DNA of 64,000 nt from Vibrio sp. STUT-A11 (lineage in GTDB: Bacteria > Pseudomonadota > Gammaproteobacteria > Enterobacterales > Vibrionaceae): assembly GCF_026000435.1 (NCBI RefSeq), contig NZ_AP026764.1:682001-746000 (forward strand), given 5' to 3'. Both the position numbers and the translations under genes were made by a program. Positions 52,581 to 62,399 of the stretch are shown piece after piece (within the stretch, counting starts at the first letter, position 1; each line of letters starts with the position of its first letter). The notes under the pieces are model-generated. The model saw only the letters and a program-made list of their open reading frames with translations, did not search any database and was not told the DNA's origin.

Positions 52581-53723
52581 TTAGTTGGGTATTTTCACCA
52601 GTGAGTCTTGTGAAAGATCGGCAATCGTTTTTGCACCTGTTAATGTCATCGCTACACGCATTTCTTTGTCGTACAGGTCAAGCAGGTTTTCTACACCAGT
52701 CCCACCTTGTGCTGCCAGTGCGTAGACAAAAGAACGCCCCAGAAGGGTACAGTCCGCGCCAAGAGCAAGCATGCGGACGACATCTAATCCAGTACGAATA
52801 CCAGAGTCAGCAAAAATCTTCAGGTCACCTTTAACCGCGTCAGCGATGCTTGGCAGAGCTTTAGCGGTAGAAAGCACACCGTCTAGCTGACGACCACCAT
52901 GGTTGGATACCACGATACCATCTGCACCAAAGCGTACCGCGTCTTTTGCATCTTCTTCATCCAGAATGCCTTTGATCACCATTGGGCCATCCCAAAAGTC
53001 ACGAATCCACTCTAGATCTTTCCAAGAAATTGACGGGTCAAAGTTTGCGCCTAGCCAACCAATGTAATCTTCTAACTTAGTTGGTTCACCTCGGTAAGTG
53101 GAGATATTACCTAAATCGTGCGGCTTACCCAGCATACCTACGTCCAATGCCCAGCTTGGGTGACGCATCGCCTGAAATACACGGCGCATTGCGGCATTAG
53201 GGCCACTCATACCAGAGTGCATGTCGCGGTAGCGCGCGCCTGGTACGGGCATATCAACCGTGAAGACCAGCGTCGTTACTCCTGCCGCTTTTGCGCGCTC
53301 CAGAACGTTTTTCATAAAGCCGCGGTCTTTTAGCACGTAAAGCTGGAACCACATTGGACGCTCAATTGCTGGAGCAACTTCTTCAATTGGGCAAACAGAA
53401 ACGGTAGACATGGTGAACGGAATGCCTTTTTTCTCTGCTGCTTGTGCTGCCTGCACTTCGCCGCGGCGTGCGTACATGCCCGTCAAACCAACAGGAGCAA
53501 GTGCGATAGGCATGGCGAGTTTCTCACCAAAGATCTCGGTTTCCAGGCTTAAATCAGCCATATCACGTAGGACGCGTTGACGAAGTGCGACATCACCTAA
53601 ATCGTCAGTATTGCGCTTCAGAGTACGTTCATCGTAAGAGCCGCCATCAATATAGTGGAATAAAAATGGAGGTAGCTTGGCTTTAGCGGCTGCGCGGTAA
53701 TCGGTAGAAGCAGATATAATCAT
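52581..53723 (-). CDS. lldD: L-lactate dehydrogenase (quinone, FMN-dependent)
   Basis: LldD oxidises L-lactate to pyruvate at the inner membrane, passing electrons to quinone. The 380-residue protein is an FMN alpha-hydroxyacid dehydrogenase: active-site signature SNHGGRQLDG (with the catalytic His, about residue 275), FHYIDGGSYDE at the N-terminus, and GIRTGLDVVRMLALGADCTLLGR for the phosphate site. It lies downstream of lldP on the same strand with a 299-bp gap that carries operator-like repeats, so it may have its own promoter. Confidence 0.95.
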   Translation of the reverse strand: MIISASTDYRAAAKAKLPPFLFHYIDGGSYDERTLKRNTDDLGDVALRQRVLRDMADLSLETEIFGEKLAMPIALAPVGLTGMYARRGEVQAAQAAEKKGIPFTMSTVSVCPIEEVAPAIERPMWFQLYVLKDRGFMKNVLERAKAAGVTTLVFTVDMPVPGARYRDMHSGMSGPNAAMRRVFQAMRHPSWALDVGMLGKPHDLGNISTYRGEPTKLEDYIGWLGANFDPSISWKDLEWIRDFWDGPMVIKGILDEEDAKDAVRFGADGIVVSNHGGRQLDGVLSTAKALPSIADAVKGDLKIFADSGIRTGLDVVRMLALGADCTLLGRSFVYALAAQGGTGVENLLDLYDKEMRVAMTLTGAKTIADLSQDSLVKIPN

Positions 53724-53865
53724 AATTGTGTCCTAGCGTTTATTCTAAGCAAAGTTGTGGAGCATTGTTTCTCATCGCTACGGAGTAGCTGACGACATCA
53801 GAATACGGTTTAACAAAGAAGTACTACTATCAGATAGCGTAATTCTAGTAACCAATTTACATAAT

Positions 53866-53915
53866 TGATTGAACAATCAGTCCAATTATTCAATCAGTTA
53901 TGTAAAGTGATTGAA
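53866..53915. promoter_or_regulatory. operator-like repeats upstream of lldD
   Basis: TGATTGAACAATCA (53866-53879) is followed by TTCAATCA (53889-53896) and TGATTGAA (53908-53915), an inverted repeat whose ATCA-N11-TGAT core fits a LysR-type site. The LysR regulator beyond lldP is the obvious candidate; this is inference. Confidence 0.5.
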
Positions 53916-53994
53916 GGTGACACAGCTACCGGGGGAGATTTGCAGGTAAAATAACCTATGCAGGTAGTGTTGCTAATAGCTGTGTCAAAATCGT

Positions 53995-54014
53995 GCAGGG
54001 CGGCGACACCCTGC
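53995..54014 (-). terminator. hairpin after lldP
   Basis: GCAGGG pairs with CCCTGC around an 8-base loop just after the lldP stop; the minus strand then reads ACGATTTTG, a weak T-run. A larger inverted repeat, TGACACAGCTA (53918-53928) with TAGCTGTGTCA (53977-53987), lies beyond. Confidence 0.5.
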
Positions 54015-54022
54015 GCTTTTGT

Positions 54023-55714
54023 TTACTTCATCAAGAGATCTGTCATATTGAATCCGTAAATCAGTACCAAACCGATAATGCCCGTCATAACTAGGTAGTA
54101 GAACGTTGGGATAACGGTTTTACGTAGCGTCGCACCTTCACGTCCCAGCAGGCCTACTGTTGCTGATGCTGCTACGACGTTGTGAATCGCAATCATGTTA
54201 CCCGCTGCTGCGCCTACCGCTTGAAGTGAAACGACAATTACACTTGAGATAGACAGCGTTTGAGCGACTTCAAACTGGAATTGGCTGAACATCATGTTTG
54301 ATACCGTGTTCGAACCCGCGATGAACGCGCCCAGTGCACCAACCGTTGCGCTCAATGCAGGGAAGGCAGTACCTACAAGGTCAGAGGCGAAGTTCGCGGT
54401 TGTTACCGGCATACTCGCAAGGTCGGCACCATTGATACCTGAGTTAATGAAGATACGTACCATTGGAATGGTGAATACCAGTACGAAGCCAGCACCAATC
54501 AGTGTTTTGCTTGATTCGCCGAATGCTTCACGAAGTGGTTTCGCGCTGCCGCTTTGCAGTAGTGCCGCAAGTAGCGCAACAAACACCAGGATGCCACCAG
54601 GCAGGTATAGCGGTTGGATTGCAGCACTAACGCCCGCTTCACCAAGAATATTGCTGAAAGATAAGCTGATGCTTTGCAGGAAGCCCTTGAACTCTGCGCT
54701 TACACGGCTAGCAACAAGAATCACAGCCAACAATACGTAAGGAACCCAAGCCATTACTAGGCTCATTGGCTTAGCAGATTTTTCTTGAATGTTGATTTTC
54801 AGCGAGCCTAACCACTCTGCAGGCCACTTGTCTTCGCTTTCAAAATCCCATTTTGTTTTTGGTACCAGGAAGCCTTTTTTCGCTGCAGTTACCACGATTG
54901 CGAGACCAACAAGGCCACCAATCAGAGATGGGAACTCAGCACCTAAGAATACGCCAGTTAATGCGTAAGGAACCGTGAATGCGATACCAGCAAACAGAGC
55001 GAATGGCAGGATATCGAGCCCTTCTGTCCAGCTTCTGTTTTTACCGAAGAATCGTGTTAACATCACTGCCATTAACACTGGAATCATAGTACCAACAACC
55101 GCGTGGATAACCGCTACGTGAGCAGTAATGTCCTGTAGGTATGCTTCCCATGATGAGCCTTGGGTTACCAATGTCTCGGTAATATTATGTGAATCCAGTC
55201 CTTTATTGACACCGACGATGATCGGTGTGCCTACAGCGCCAAATGATACTGGTGTAGACTGAATCATCATGCCCATTAGCACGGCTGCCATTGCAGGGAA
55301 GCCAATCGCAACGAGTAAAGGCGCAGCAATCGCCGCTGGCGTACCGAAGCCAGATGCCCCTTCGATGAACGAGCCAAAACACCATGCAATGATGATCGTT
55401 TGAACACGGCGGTCGGCAGAGATATCGGTAAAGCCGTTACGGATAGTTGTGATCGCTCCAGTGTGTTTTAAAGTGTTGAGCAAGAAGATGGCGCCAAACA
55501 CGATCCAGAGAACAGATACGGTAATTCCTAGACCTTGGAATACGGAGGCCAGTACGCGAGTAGCTGACATATCCCAAAACATTAGGGCGATAGCGACGGT
55601 AAGACCGAACGCAACAGGCATAGCTTTTTTTGCGGGCCAGTTGAGACCAACCAATAAAATGGCGGCCACAACAATTGGCGAAAATGCCACGAGGGCAAGT
55701 AGGGTTTCACTCAT
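54023..55714 (-). CDS. lldP: L-lactate permease
   Basis: LldP imports lactate with protons across the inner membrane. The 563-residue protein has about thirteen membrane helices and the LctP-family pattern: GSFIEGASGFGTPAAIAAPL, SFGAVGTPIIVG and AFIAGSNTVSNMMF, QAVGAAAGNMIAIHNVVAAS. It precedes lldD in a leftward lactate-use operon and is divergent from a LysR regulator gene. GAAGGA lies about 7 bases before the ATG. Confidence 0.95.
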   Translation of the reverse strand: MSETLLALVAFSPIVVAAILLVGLNWPAKKAMPVAFGLTVAIALMFWDMSATRVLASVFQGLGITVSVLWIVFGAIFLLNTLKHTGAITTIRNGFTDISADRRVQTIIIAWCFGSFIEGASGFGTPAAIAAPLLVAIGFPAMAAVLMGMMIQSTPVSFGAVGTPIIVGVNKGLDSHNITETLVTQGSSWEAYLQDITAHVAVIHAVVGTMIPVLMAVMLTRFFGKNRSWTEGLDILPFALFAGIAFTVPYALTGVFLGAEFPSLIGGLVGLAIVVTAAKKGFLVPKTKWDFESEDKWPAEWLGSLKINIQEKSAKPMSLVMAWVPYVLLAVILVASRVSAEFKGFLQSISLSFSNILGEAGVSAAIQPLYLPGGILVFVALLAALLQSGSAKPLREAFGESSKTLIGAGFVLVFTIPMVRIFINSGINGADLASMPVTTANFASDLVGTAFPALSATVGALGAFIAGSNTVSNMMFSQFQFEVAQTLSISSVIVVSLQAVGAAAGNMIAIHNVVAASATVGLLGREGATLRKTVIPTFYYLVMTGIIGLVLIYGFNMTDLLMK

Positions 55715-55877
55715 TTGTACATCCTTCGTTCGCAGACTTTTTTGAACGGTATGTTTCCGTTGTAGAGGCGACTTTTTGTTGTAATGGTTTTGTTAATTTG
55801 GCGTGAATCTACTCCTTTATTTTTTTTAGATATAGGGAAATAATGAAAATAATTAATTCCAAAAGTGACATAATCAA

Positions 55878-56777
55878 ATGAGAGCAGACGACTTAATCCT
55901 ATTTTCTCAGGTAATGGAACTGGGTAGTTTTAGTAAGGTTGCTGAGGCAAATAACCTTACAAATTCGGTAGTTAGTAAAAGAATTGCCAGATTGGAAGAA
56001 GAAATCGGCGCGCAGCTATTATATCGAACAACACGCAAATTGACCCTGACGGAAGCGGGGAAGGTGTTATTACATAGTGCTAAAAATGTGAAGCAAGCCA
56101 CTCAGGAGGCTATGGATGCAGTTGCAGGCTTTGGAGAGAATGTAAGCGGACATATTAAGATGTCCGTGCCGTCTATTTCTGGGGACTTGATTCTAGCTGA
56201 TGCAGTTGCCGAATTTTGCAACCTTCATCCCGGGTTAACGGTCGATATGTCGCTCGATAATCGCTTCGTTGATCTCGTGGCTGATGGTTACGATTTGGTG
56301 ATTCGTACCGGGTATCTTGAAGACTCCAGCTTAATTGCAAGGCATATCCTCGATTCTCAATGGGTCGTGTGTGCTTCTCCTTCTTATATAGCCAAAAACG
56401 GTAAACCAGTAGAACCGATCGATTTGACGCGTCATAACTGTTTTCAATACGCCTACCAAACCACCGGCGCTTCCGAGTGGGAGTTTAAAAGTGATGACGG
56501 CAATTACATTGTTAAAGTGTCGGGCAGTTTTTCTACTGATAACGCCACCGCGCTTCGCAAAGCGGCACTAGGTGGCCATGGTATCGCCTACGTACCAAGG
56601 TGCTTGGTGTATCACGATATTCGTAATGGCCAGTTGGTGGATATTTTCCCAGAACTGGTGGGCAAAAAGTTGGGCATTTATGCGGTATATCCGTTTACTC
56701 GCCAACCACCGAATAAAGTAAAGCTATTAATAGAGCACATTCGTGATCGTTACTTAGCGATTTCACATTATTTTTAG
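55878..56777 (+). CDS. LysR-family regulator, probable lactate-operon regulator
   Basis: This 299-residue regulator has an N-terminal HTH (FSKVAEANNLTNSVVSKRIA, about residues 18-37) and a CrgA-type effector domain. It is divergent from lldP with 163 bp between, so it most probably controls lactate uptake and oxidation; other bacteria use the GntR-type LldR for this, so the wiring here would be different. The effector and the direction of control are not known. Confidence 0.88.
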   Translation: MRADDLILFSQVMELGSFSKVAEANNLTNSVVSKRIARLEEEIGAQLLYRTTRKLTLTEAGKVLLHSAKNVKQATQEAMDAVAGFGENVSGHIKMSVPSISGDLILADAVAEFCNLHPGLTVDMSLDNRFVDLVADGYDLVIRTGYLEDSSLIARHILDSQWVVCASPSYIAKNGKPVEPIDLTRHNCFQYAYQTTGASEWEFKSDDGNYIVKVSGSFSTDNATALRKAALGGHGIAYVPRCLVYHDIRNGQLVDIFPELVGKKLGIYAVYPFTRQPPNKVKLLIEHIRDRYLAISHYF

Positions 56778-56942
56778 TTTTTGGGTACATGCCCATGTCA
56801 ATACAAACTGCGTGTTAAGTATCAATTTAATTAATGTTTTAATCTTTTAGTTGAAATCAAATACTCGCGCCCTAAGCTATGTGTTGAGAATTACTCTCAA
56901 TTAAAATCAAAATAAATAATTAAACGGAGCAACACGGACGTT

Positions 56943-58976
56943 ATGCATTACCCAAAAACTCGCAAAGATTCTGTCGTGGACAGCTACTTTGGAAACGATA
57001 TCGCCGATCCTTATCGCTGGTTAGAAGATGATCGCAGTGAAGAAACGGCAAACTGGGTCTCAAGCCAAAACTCAGTGACTTTTGATCTACTTGGTCAGAT
57101 CCCTTATCGCCAGAAAATCCGCGATCTGGTCGCTAGCAGCCAAAACTATGAGAAATACTCACAGCCATTTGTTCGCGGTGATTACACCTATTTTTATAAA
57201 AATGATGGTTTGCAAAACCAAAGCGTACTTTATCGTCGCAAAGGAAAGGGTGAGGCGGAAGTATTTTTAGACCCCAACACCTTTTCTGAAGAGGGGACCA
57301 CTTCTCTTGGTGAAGTGAGCTTTTCAAAAGATAACCGTTTAGTCGCGTATTCTATCTCTGAAGGTGGCAGTGACTGGCGTAAGATCTTTGTGATTGATGC
57401 GGAAACCAAAGCTCAGCTGGAGCCAGAAATTGTCGACGCGAAATTTACCTCCATTTCCTGGTTGGGCAGCAAAGGCTTCTACTATTCCAGCTACGATAAG
57501 CCAGAAGGCAGCGAACTGTCAGCGCGTACTGAGCAGCACAAACTTTATTATCATGAGCTTGGGACTGCACAGTCTGAAGATAAAGTCGTGTTTGGCGGAT
57601 TGGACTCTCAGACGCATCGTTATGTATTCGCGTCGACAACGACCGATGATCGCTATTTAATTATCTCTGGCGCGGAATCGACTTCCGGTAATCGTCTGTT
57701 CTATGTCGATTTGAACTCAGCAGCACAAGAGATTGTGACGTTACGTGAAACCACGCAAGGCGATACGCACCTAATCGATAATCACGACGAAACCCTGCTG
57801 TTTTATACCAACCTTGATGCGCCAAATGGCAAAGTCGTCAGTTACAACACGCAAACCTCACAATGGGCAGAGGTCATTGCAGAGCAAGAGCAGCCGTTAG
57901 AAGTGGGTAAAGGCGGCGGGTATCTATTTGCTACTTATATGGTGGATGTCCTGTCGAAAGTACGTCAATACAACTACCAAGGTGAATGGATTCGTGATGT
58001 TGAATTACCGAACGAAGGCACGGCATATGGCTTGGCTGGGAAGAGAGAACAAACCACGCTGTATTACACCTTTACCAATTACGTCACCCCGCCGACGATT
58101 TTCTCTTTTGATGTAGAAAGCGGTGAATCGAAGCTTTATCAAGAATCTAAAGCGCCATTTGATCGTAACGAGTATGAGTCAAAGCAGGTTTTCTACACCT
58201 CAAAAGACGGTACGCAAGTACCGATGATCATCTCCTATAAGAAAGGCACTCAGTTTGATGGCAGTGCGCCGACCATGCTTTACGGTTATGGTGGTTTTAA
58301 TATCAGCTTGACGCCAATGTTCTCTGGCAATGTGGCCAACTGGCTCGAGCTAGGGGGTGTTTATGCGGTAGCGAATATGCGAGGCGGTGGTGAATACGGC
58401 AAGGCATGGCACAATGCCGGCACTCAGCTGCAAAAGCAGAACGTATTTGACGACTTTATCGCTGCAGCTGAATATTTGATCGAGAACGACTACACAAGTT
58501 CAGAACGCTTGGCGATTCGTGGTGGCTCGAATGGCGGGTTGTTGGTCGGTGCATGCATGACTCAACGTCCAGAGCTGTTCAAAGTGGCACTGCCAGCTGT
58601 GGGAGTGCTTGATATGCTTCGATACCATACATTCACTTCTGGAGAAGGCTGGAAGTACGACTTTGGTACGTCTGCGCAAAGTGAAGAGATGTTCCAGTAT
58701 CTACTTGGTTACTCGCCTGTACATAATGTGAAAGAGGGCGTGCAATACCCTGCAACGCTGGTGACCACTGCCGATCACGATGATCGTGTGGTGCCTGCTC
58801 ATTCCTACAAATTCATTGCCGAACTGCAAGATAAACATCAAGGCGAAAACCCGGTATTGATTCGAATCGATGTCAATGCAGGACATGGTGCGGGCATGCC
58901 GCTGAGTAAACAAATCGATCTTACAACCGATATCTATGCGTTTACCCTATACAATATGGGCATCGAGTCGGTATAA
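56943..58976 (+). CDS. prolyl oligopeptidase (S9A)
   Basis: This 677-residue serine peptidase cuts short peptides after proline. The N-terminal YPKTRKDSVVDSYFGNDI and DPYRWLED are typical, residues 70-400 form the beta-propeller, and the C-terminal alpha/beta-hydrolase has the nucleophile in RGGSNGGLLVG (Ser 529), DHDDRVVPAHS with the Asp, and AGHGAGMP with the His. No signal peptide is seen, so it is probably cytoplasmic. It is a single-gene unit, with a strong terminator downstream. Confidence 0.94.
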   Translation: MHYPKTRKDSVVDSYFGNDIADPYRWLEDDRSEETANWVSSQNSVTFDLLGQIPYRQKIRDLVASSQNYEKYSQPFVRGDYTYFYKNDGLQNQSVLYRRKGKGEAEVFLDPNTFSEEGTTSLGEVSFSKDNRLVAYSISEGGSDWRKIFVIDAETKAQLEPEIVDAKFTSISWLGSKGFYYSSYDKPEGSELSARTEQHKLYYHELGTAQSEDKVVFGGLDSQTHRYVFASTTTDDRYLIISGAESTSGNRLFYVDLNSAAQEIVTLRETTQGDTHLIDNHDETLLFYTNLDAPNGKVVSYNTQTSQWAEVIAEQEQPLEVGKGGGYLFATYMVDVLSKVRQYNYQGEWIRDVELPNEGTAYGLAGKREQTTLYYTFTNYVTPPTIFSFDVESGESKLYQESKAPFDRNEYESKQVFYTSKDGTQVPMIISYKKGTQFDGSAPTMLYGYGGFNISLTPMFSGNVANWLELGGVYAVANMRGGGEYGKAWHNAGTQLQKQNVFDDFIAAAEYLIENDYTSSERLAIRGGSNGGLLVGACMTQRPELFKVALPAVGVLDMLRYHTFTSGEGWKYDFGTSAQSEEMFQYLLGYSPVHNVKEGVQYPATLVTTADHDDRVVPAHSYKFIAELQDKHQGENPVLIRIDVNAGHGAGMPLSKQIDLTTDIYAFTLYNMGIESV

Positions 58977-59000
58977 CGACCGATGAGTTAGAAGAATAAA

Positions 59001-59027
59001 AAATGCCGCGATAAAATCGCGGCATTT
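59001..59027. terminator. rho-independent terminator
   Basis: AAATGCCGCGAT and ATCGCGGCATTT form a perfect 12-bp stem with a 3-base loop followed by TTC; it closes the prolyl oligopeptidase gene. Confidence 0.9.
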
Positions 59028-59207
59028 TTCATGGTTGGGGGAACTCAAGTCATACTGACAACAGTATAGTGAATCAGATTGACTATGTCTGACTCTTTGA
59101 ACCAACCAGTTTCGGCGGCCAAACCGAAAGGCAGCTATGCCCATTTTCAGTGAATACAAAGTTCTCTGTGCCAAATGATGCGTCGATCCTAAATCATGGA
59201 CTGAGGC

Positions 59208-59705
59208 TTAATTATAGAGACGCATATCGGCTGATTCGCCAGATATCATGCCCTGTAAATGTAAAAATTGTTCGTGTGCATGAGTCACGTGTTGTAATTC
59301 AATCATCCATTCAGCGTTACGTTGCGCGGTACAAAATGCTGCCATGTGTGCAAGTAAGTCTTCACTTTGCTGCGCGATTAGGTGACTTAAGCGCTCAATC
59401 AGATCATGGCTTTCCAATTGTAAAAATTGAAATAGCGCATAAGTTTGGTTGAGTGCTGAAAAAGCTGCACGTTGCGAACCGAGCCTATTAAGAATCTCGG
59501 ACTGTGCCACGCTAGCATCACGTAGTCCGCTAATAAGACAAATAAATTGGCAGGGCTTGGTGTGGTCGTTTTCCAATGCTGAATGGATGTGATTGGGTAA
59601 ATGATTAAGTACGTCTTCATATAAACGATGAGCTTCAGGCCAATGACCCTCTTGTATTAATTGCCCAGCTTTCATGTAGCGCATCCAGCATTGTTCAATA
59701 TCCAT
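59208..59705 (-). CDS. TPR-like helical protein, probably Fur-regulated
   Basis: I do not recognise a named family. The protein of 165 residues is all-helical and begins with a TPR-like hairpin (YMKAGQLIQEGHWPEAHRLYEDVLNHLP, about residues 8-37), then further helices with Cys and His scattered (CQFICLISG). No signal peptide is present. The ATG at the complement of 59703-59705 follows GGGGAG by 6 bases. A very good Fur-box-like sequence lies 37 bp upstream, so it is probably induced by iron limitation. It is divergent from the Lon-family gene. Confidence 0.72.
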   Translation of the reverse strand: MDIEQCWMRYMKAGQLIQEGHWPEAHRLYEDVLNHLPNHIHSALENDHTKPCQFICLISGLRDASVAQSEILNRLGSQRAAFSALNQTYALFQFLQLESHDLIERLSHLIAQQSEDLLAHMAAFCTAQRNAEWMIELQHVTHAHEQFLHLQGMISGESADMRLYN

Positions 59706-59742
59706 GTCCAACTCCCCAAATTAGATTGTATATGATATTAAA

Positions 59743-59757
59743 TGAAAATAGTTATCA
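59743..59757. promoter_or_regulatory. Fur-box-like site
   Basis: TGAAAATAGTTATCA matches the 7-1-7 Fur pattern at 12 of 14 defined positions, and the surrounding AATGA...TCAAT also fits the Vibrio form of the box. It is placed to repress the TPR-like gene at 59.2-59.7 kb. Confidence 0.65.
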
Positions 59758-59900
59758 ATTGCAAGTGTGTGTTGTTGTCATTTTTTATGGTTTAGTTGTT
59801 CATAAAGTGTTCGGTTAGACCGCGATGTAATGTAAATCACTTAAAATTAAACAAATAATCTCTACACTCAATTGAACACAATAAGAAAAAGGAAGCGGAT

Positions 59901-62261
59901 ATGGCAATACTAAGGCTAGAACCTAAGCAGTTGTATTCTGTAGCTGATCTAGAGAATATGCCATGTAAGTCTACCAAGGAATTACCTCCAATTGATGAAA
60001 TCGTGGGGCAGGAACGCGCTCAAAAAGCGGTTGAGTTTGCGATGTCTATCAAGGAGAAAGGGTACAATATTTACGCAATCGGTCAGAATGGTTTAGGTAA
60101 ACGTACTATGATTTTGCGTTACTTAAATCGTCATCAACACGATGTAGAAGCGTTATTTGATTGGTGTTATGTCGCAAATTTTGAAGACACCCGCACACCT
60201 AAAGTATTGAAACTGCCTTGCGGTATCGGTAATAAACTGCGAGTTGATATAGAAGCCTTAATGGGTAAATTACTCAATGCATTACCATTGGCCTTCGATA
60301 ATGAAATGTACTTTAGCCGCGCTGATCGTTTAAAAAATCAACTCGCCAGCAAGCAACAGAACGAGTTAGATCGTATCAGTAAGGAAGCGAAAGACAAAGG
60401 CATCAGCCTGACGATCACAACACAAGGTGACTACCAATTCGTCGCAATGAATGGCGATGAACTGCATACCGAAGAATCTTTTGATGCTTTGAGCAAAAAA
60501 GAGCAAGAGCAATTTAGCGATGCCATTGATGAATTGGAAGTGGCTTTGCGCTCCATGGTACGTGAACTCACGGAATGGGAAGAGACCTTTAGTGATAAGA
60601 TCAAAAAGCTCAATGATGAAGTAACACTGGATGTGATTACTCACTTCATTAAGACGCTTAAGGATGATTATTCACAGTACCCAGAGATCAAAACTTACCT
60701 TACTGAATTGCAAAAAGACATCGTCGAGAACGCCGATATTTTCCTTGACCAAAGTGGTGAGCAAGGCGAAATAGCGACTGCGTCTTTAGATAAGAAGTTA
60801 CCGCGTCGCTATAAAGTGAATGTACTGGTCAGTCGTTGTAACAGTGATTTCCCAATTGTTGTCGAAGAGAACCCTAACTATCACTCGCTATTTGGTTCAA
60901 TTGAAACGGCAACGTTTAAAGGCACCGTGTTTACTGATTTCTCGCTTATCCGGGCAGGTAGTTTGCACAAAGCCAATGGCGGCGTCCTTTTGATGGATGC
61001 ACAGAAAGTGCTGGAGCAGCCTTATGTGTGGGATGGCCTAAAGCGTGCGATTCGGTCGCGTCAGTTAAGCTTTACCTCACTAGAGAAAGAAGTGACGTTA
61101 ACCGGTGCGGTGTCACTCGATCCAGAGCCGATTCCGTTAGATATCAAAATAATCCTGTTTGGTGATTACCGAACTTATCAGTTGTTACAGCACTACGATC
61201 CAGAATTTAGCGAGCTATTCCGGGTTACGGCCGATTTCGAAGATGAAATGAGCCGAACGCCTGAGTCTGAGCTGCACTATGCGCGTTTCATTTCTAGTGT
61301 CGTCCACGATAACAACATGCTGCATTGTGATAAGAAAGCCATTGCCCGTATTATCGAATATAGTTCGCGCTTATCAGGGGACCAATCCAAACTGTCGCTG
61401 CATTCTGCCAACATTGCTAACTTGCTCCGAGAGTCAAACTACGTTGCTCGTCAGGCCAACTCCAACATGATTCGAACCGGACATGTACAAGAAGCGCTGA
61501 AGAATCAGGAAATGCGTGTGAGCCGCTTGCGTGACAGTGTGATGGAGTCGTATATCAATGGTACGACTTTGATACGTACAGAAGGTGCGGCGGTCGGACA
61601 AGTTAATGCTTTGTCTGTGCTGAGTACCAGCGACTATATGTTTGGTGCACCAAACCGTATTACTGCAACCACTTGCTACGGTGACGGCGAAGTCATTGAT
61701 ATCGAACGCAGTGTCGATCTCGGTGGCAGTATTCACTCCAAAGGGGTCATGATTTTATCGGCTTATTTGTCGTCTGTGTTTGGTAAAAATGCACGTGTTC
61801 CACTCACCACTACGATTACCTTTGAGCAGTCTTATGGTGGAGTTGATGGAGACAGTGCCAGTATGGCCGAGTTGTGCGCGGTTGTGTCTGCTTTTTCTAA
61901 GCAACCAAACCGTCAGGACATCGCCATCACAGGTTCAATGAACCAGTTTGGAGAAGCACAGCCTATTGGTGGCGTAAATGAAAAGATTGAAGGTTTTTAT
62001 GATGTCTGTGTCATCAAAGGGCGTCATGATGATCAAGGAGTCATCATTCCGGCGTCTAATGCACATAACTTAATGTTACGCGCGGATATCGTCAAAGCGG
62101 TCGAAAAAGGTGAGTTTCATATATGGGCCATAGACCACGTTACCGAAGCGATTGAGCTGTTCACCGGAAAAGTCGCAGGAGAGCCAACAGAAGAGGGGTC
62201 TTATCCGATTGATACAATTTTTGGCCTTGCACAAGCGAAGCTCAATGCATTGAGAAAGTAG
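59901..62261 (+). CDS. Lon-family (S16) ATP-dependent protease-like protein (YcbZ/LonH-type)
   Basis: This 786-residue protein has an N-terminal region with a nucleotide loop (AIGQNGLGKRTMI), a long coiled-coil insert (about 140-260), a Walker-B-like GGVLLMDAQKV and a C-terminal Lon protease domain with the Ser-Lys dyad: Ser 652 in GDSASMAEL and Lys 695 in GGVNEKIEGF, 43 residues apart exactly as in Lon. It resembles E. coli YcbZ rather than housekeeping Lon. The P-loop reads GQNGLGKRT, close to canonical. Substrates are unknown. AAGGAAG is near the ATG. Confidence 0.9.
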   Translation: MAILRLEPKQLYSVADLENMPCKSTKELPPIDEIVGQERAQKAVEFAMSIKEKGYNIYAIGQNGLGKRTMILRYLNRHQHDVEALFDWCYVANFEDTRTPKVLKLPCGIGNKLRVDIEALMGKLLNALPLAFDNEMYFSRADRLKNQLASKQQNELDRISKEAKDKGISLTITTQGDYQFVAMNGDELHTEESFDALSKKEQEQFSDAIDELEVALRSMVRELTEWEETFSDKIKKLNDEVTLDVITHFIKTLKDDYSQYPEIKTYLTELQKDIVENADIFLDQSGEQGEIATASLDKKLPRRYKVNVLVSRCNSDFPIVVEENPNYHSLFGSIETATFKGTVFTDFSLIRAGSLHKANGGVLLMDAQKVLEQPYVWDGLKRAIRSRQLSFTSLEKEVTLTGAVSLDPEPIPLDIKIILFGDYRTYQLLQHYDPEFSELFRVTADFEDEMSRTPESELHYARFISSVVHDNNMLHCDKKAIARIIEYSSRLSGDQSKLSLHSANIANLLRESNYVARQANSNMIRTGHVQEALKNQEMRVSRLRDSVMESYINGTTLIRTEGAAVGQVNALSVLSTSDYMFGAPNRITATTCYGDGEVIDIERSVDLGGSIHSKGVMILSAYLSSVFGKNARVPLTTTITFEQSYGGVDGDSASMAELCAVVSAFSKQPNRQDIAITGSMNQFGEAQPIGGVNEKIEGFYDVCVIKGRHDDQGVIIPASNAHNLMLRADIVKAVEKGEFHIWAIDHVTEAIELFTGKVAGEPTEEGSYPIDTIFGLAQAKLNALRK

Positions 62262-62284
62262 ACCGGATTATGGCCAAAGCCCCC

Positions 62285-62332
62285 ATTTTCTGACTGAACT
62301 ACACAAGAATTTTCTGACTGAACTACACAAGA
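62285..62332. repeat. 24-bp tandem duplication
   Basis: A 24-base unit starting ATTTTCTGACTGAACTACAC occurs twice head to tail (62285-62308 and 62309-62332) just before the terminator behind the Lon-family gene, a recent local duplication by appearance. Confidence 0.9.
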
Positions 62333-62356
62333 AAAAGGCACATTCAGTGCCTTTTT
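62332..62356. terminator. rho-independent terminator, bidirectional
   Basis: AAAAAGGCAC pairs with GTGCCTTTTT around ATTCA; it lies between the Lon-family and PilZ genes, which converge. Confidence 0.88.
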
Positions 62357-62399
62357 CTCATCTTTTTGCACAGGAAGAACGATAAAGTAAGTCTCGGTG

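Noticed and set aside
58947..59174. Leftward 75-residue frame overlapping the end of the prolyl oligopeptidase gene
   Set aside because: It runs through a strong terminator and the coding end of another gene, and shows no family features.
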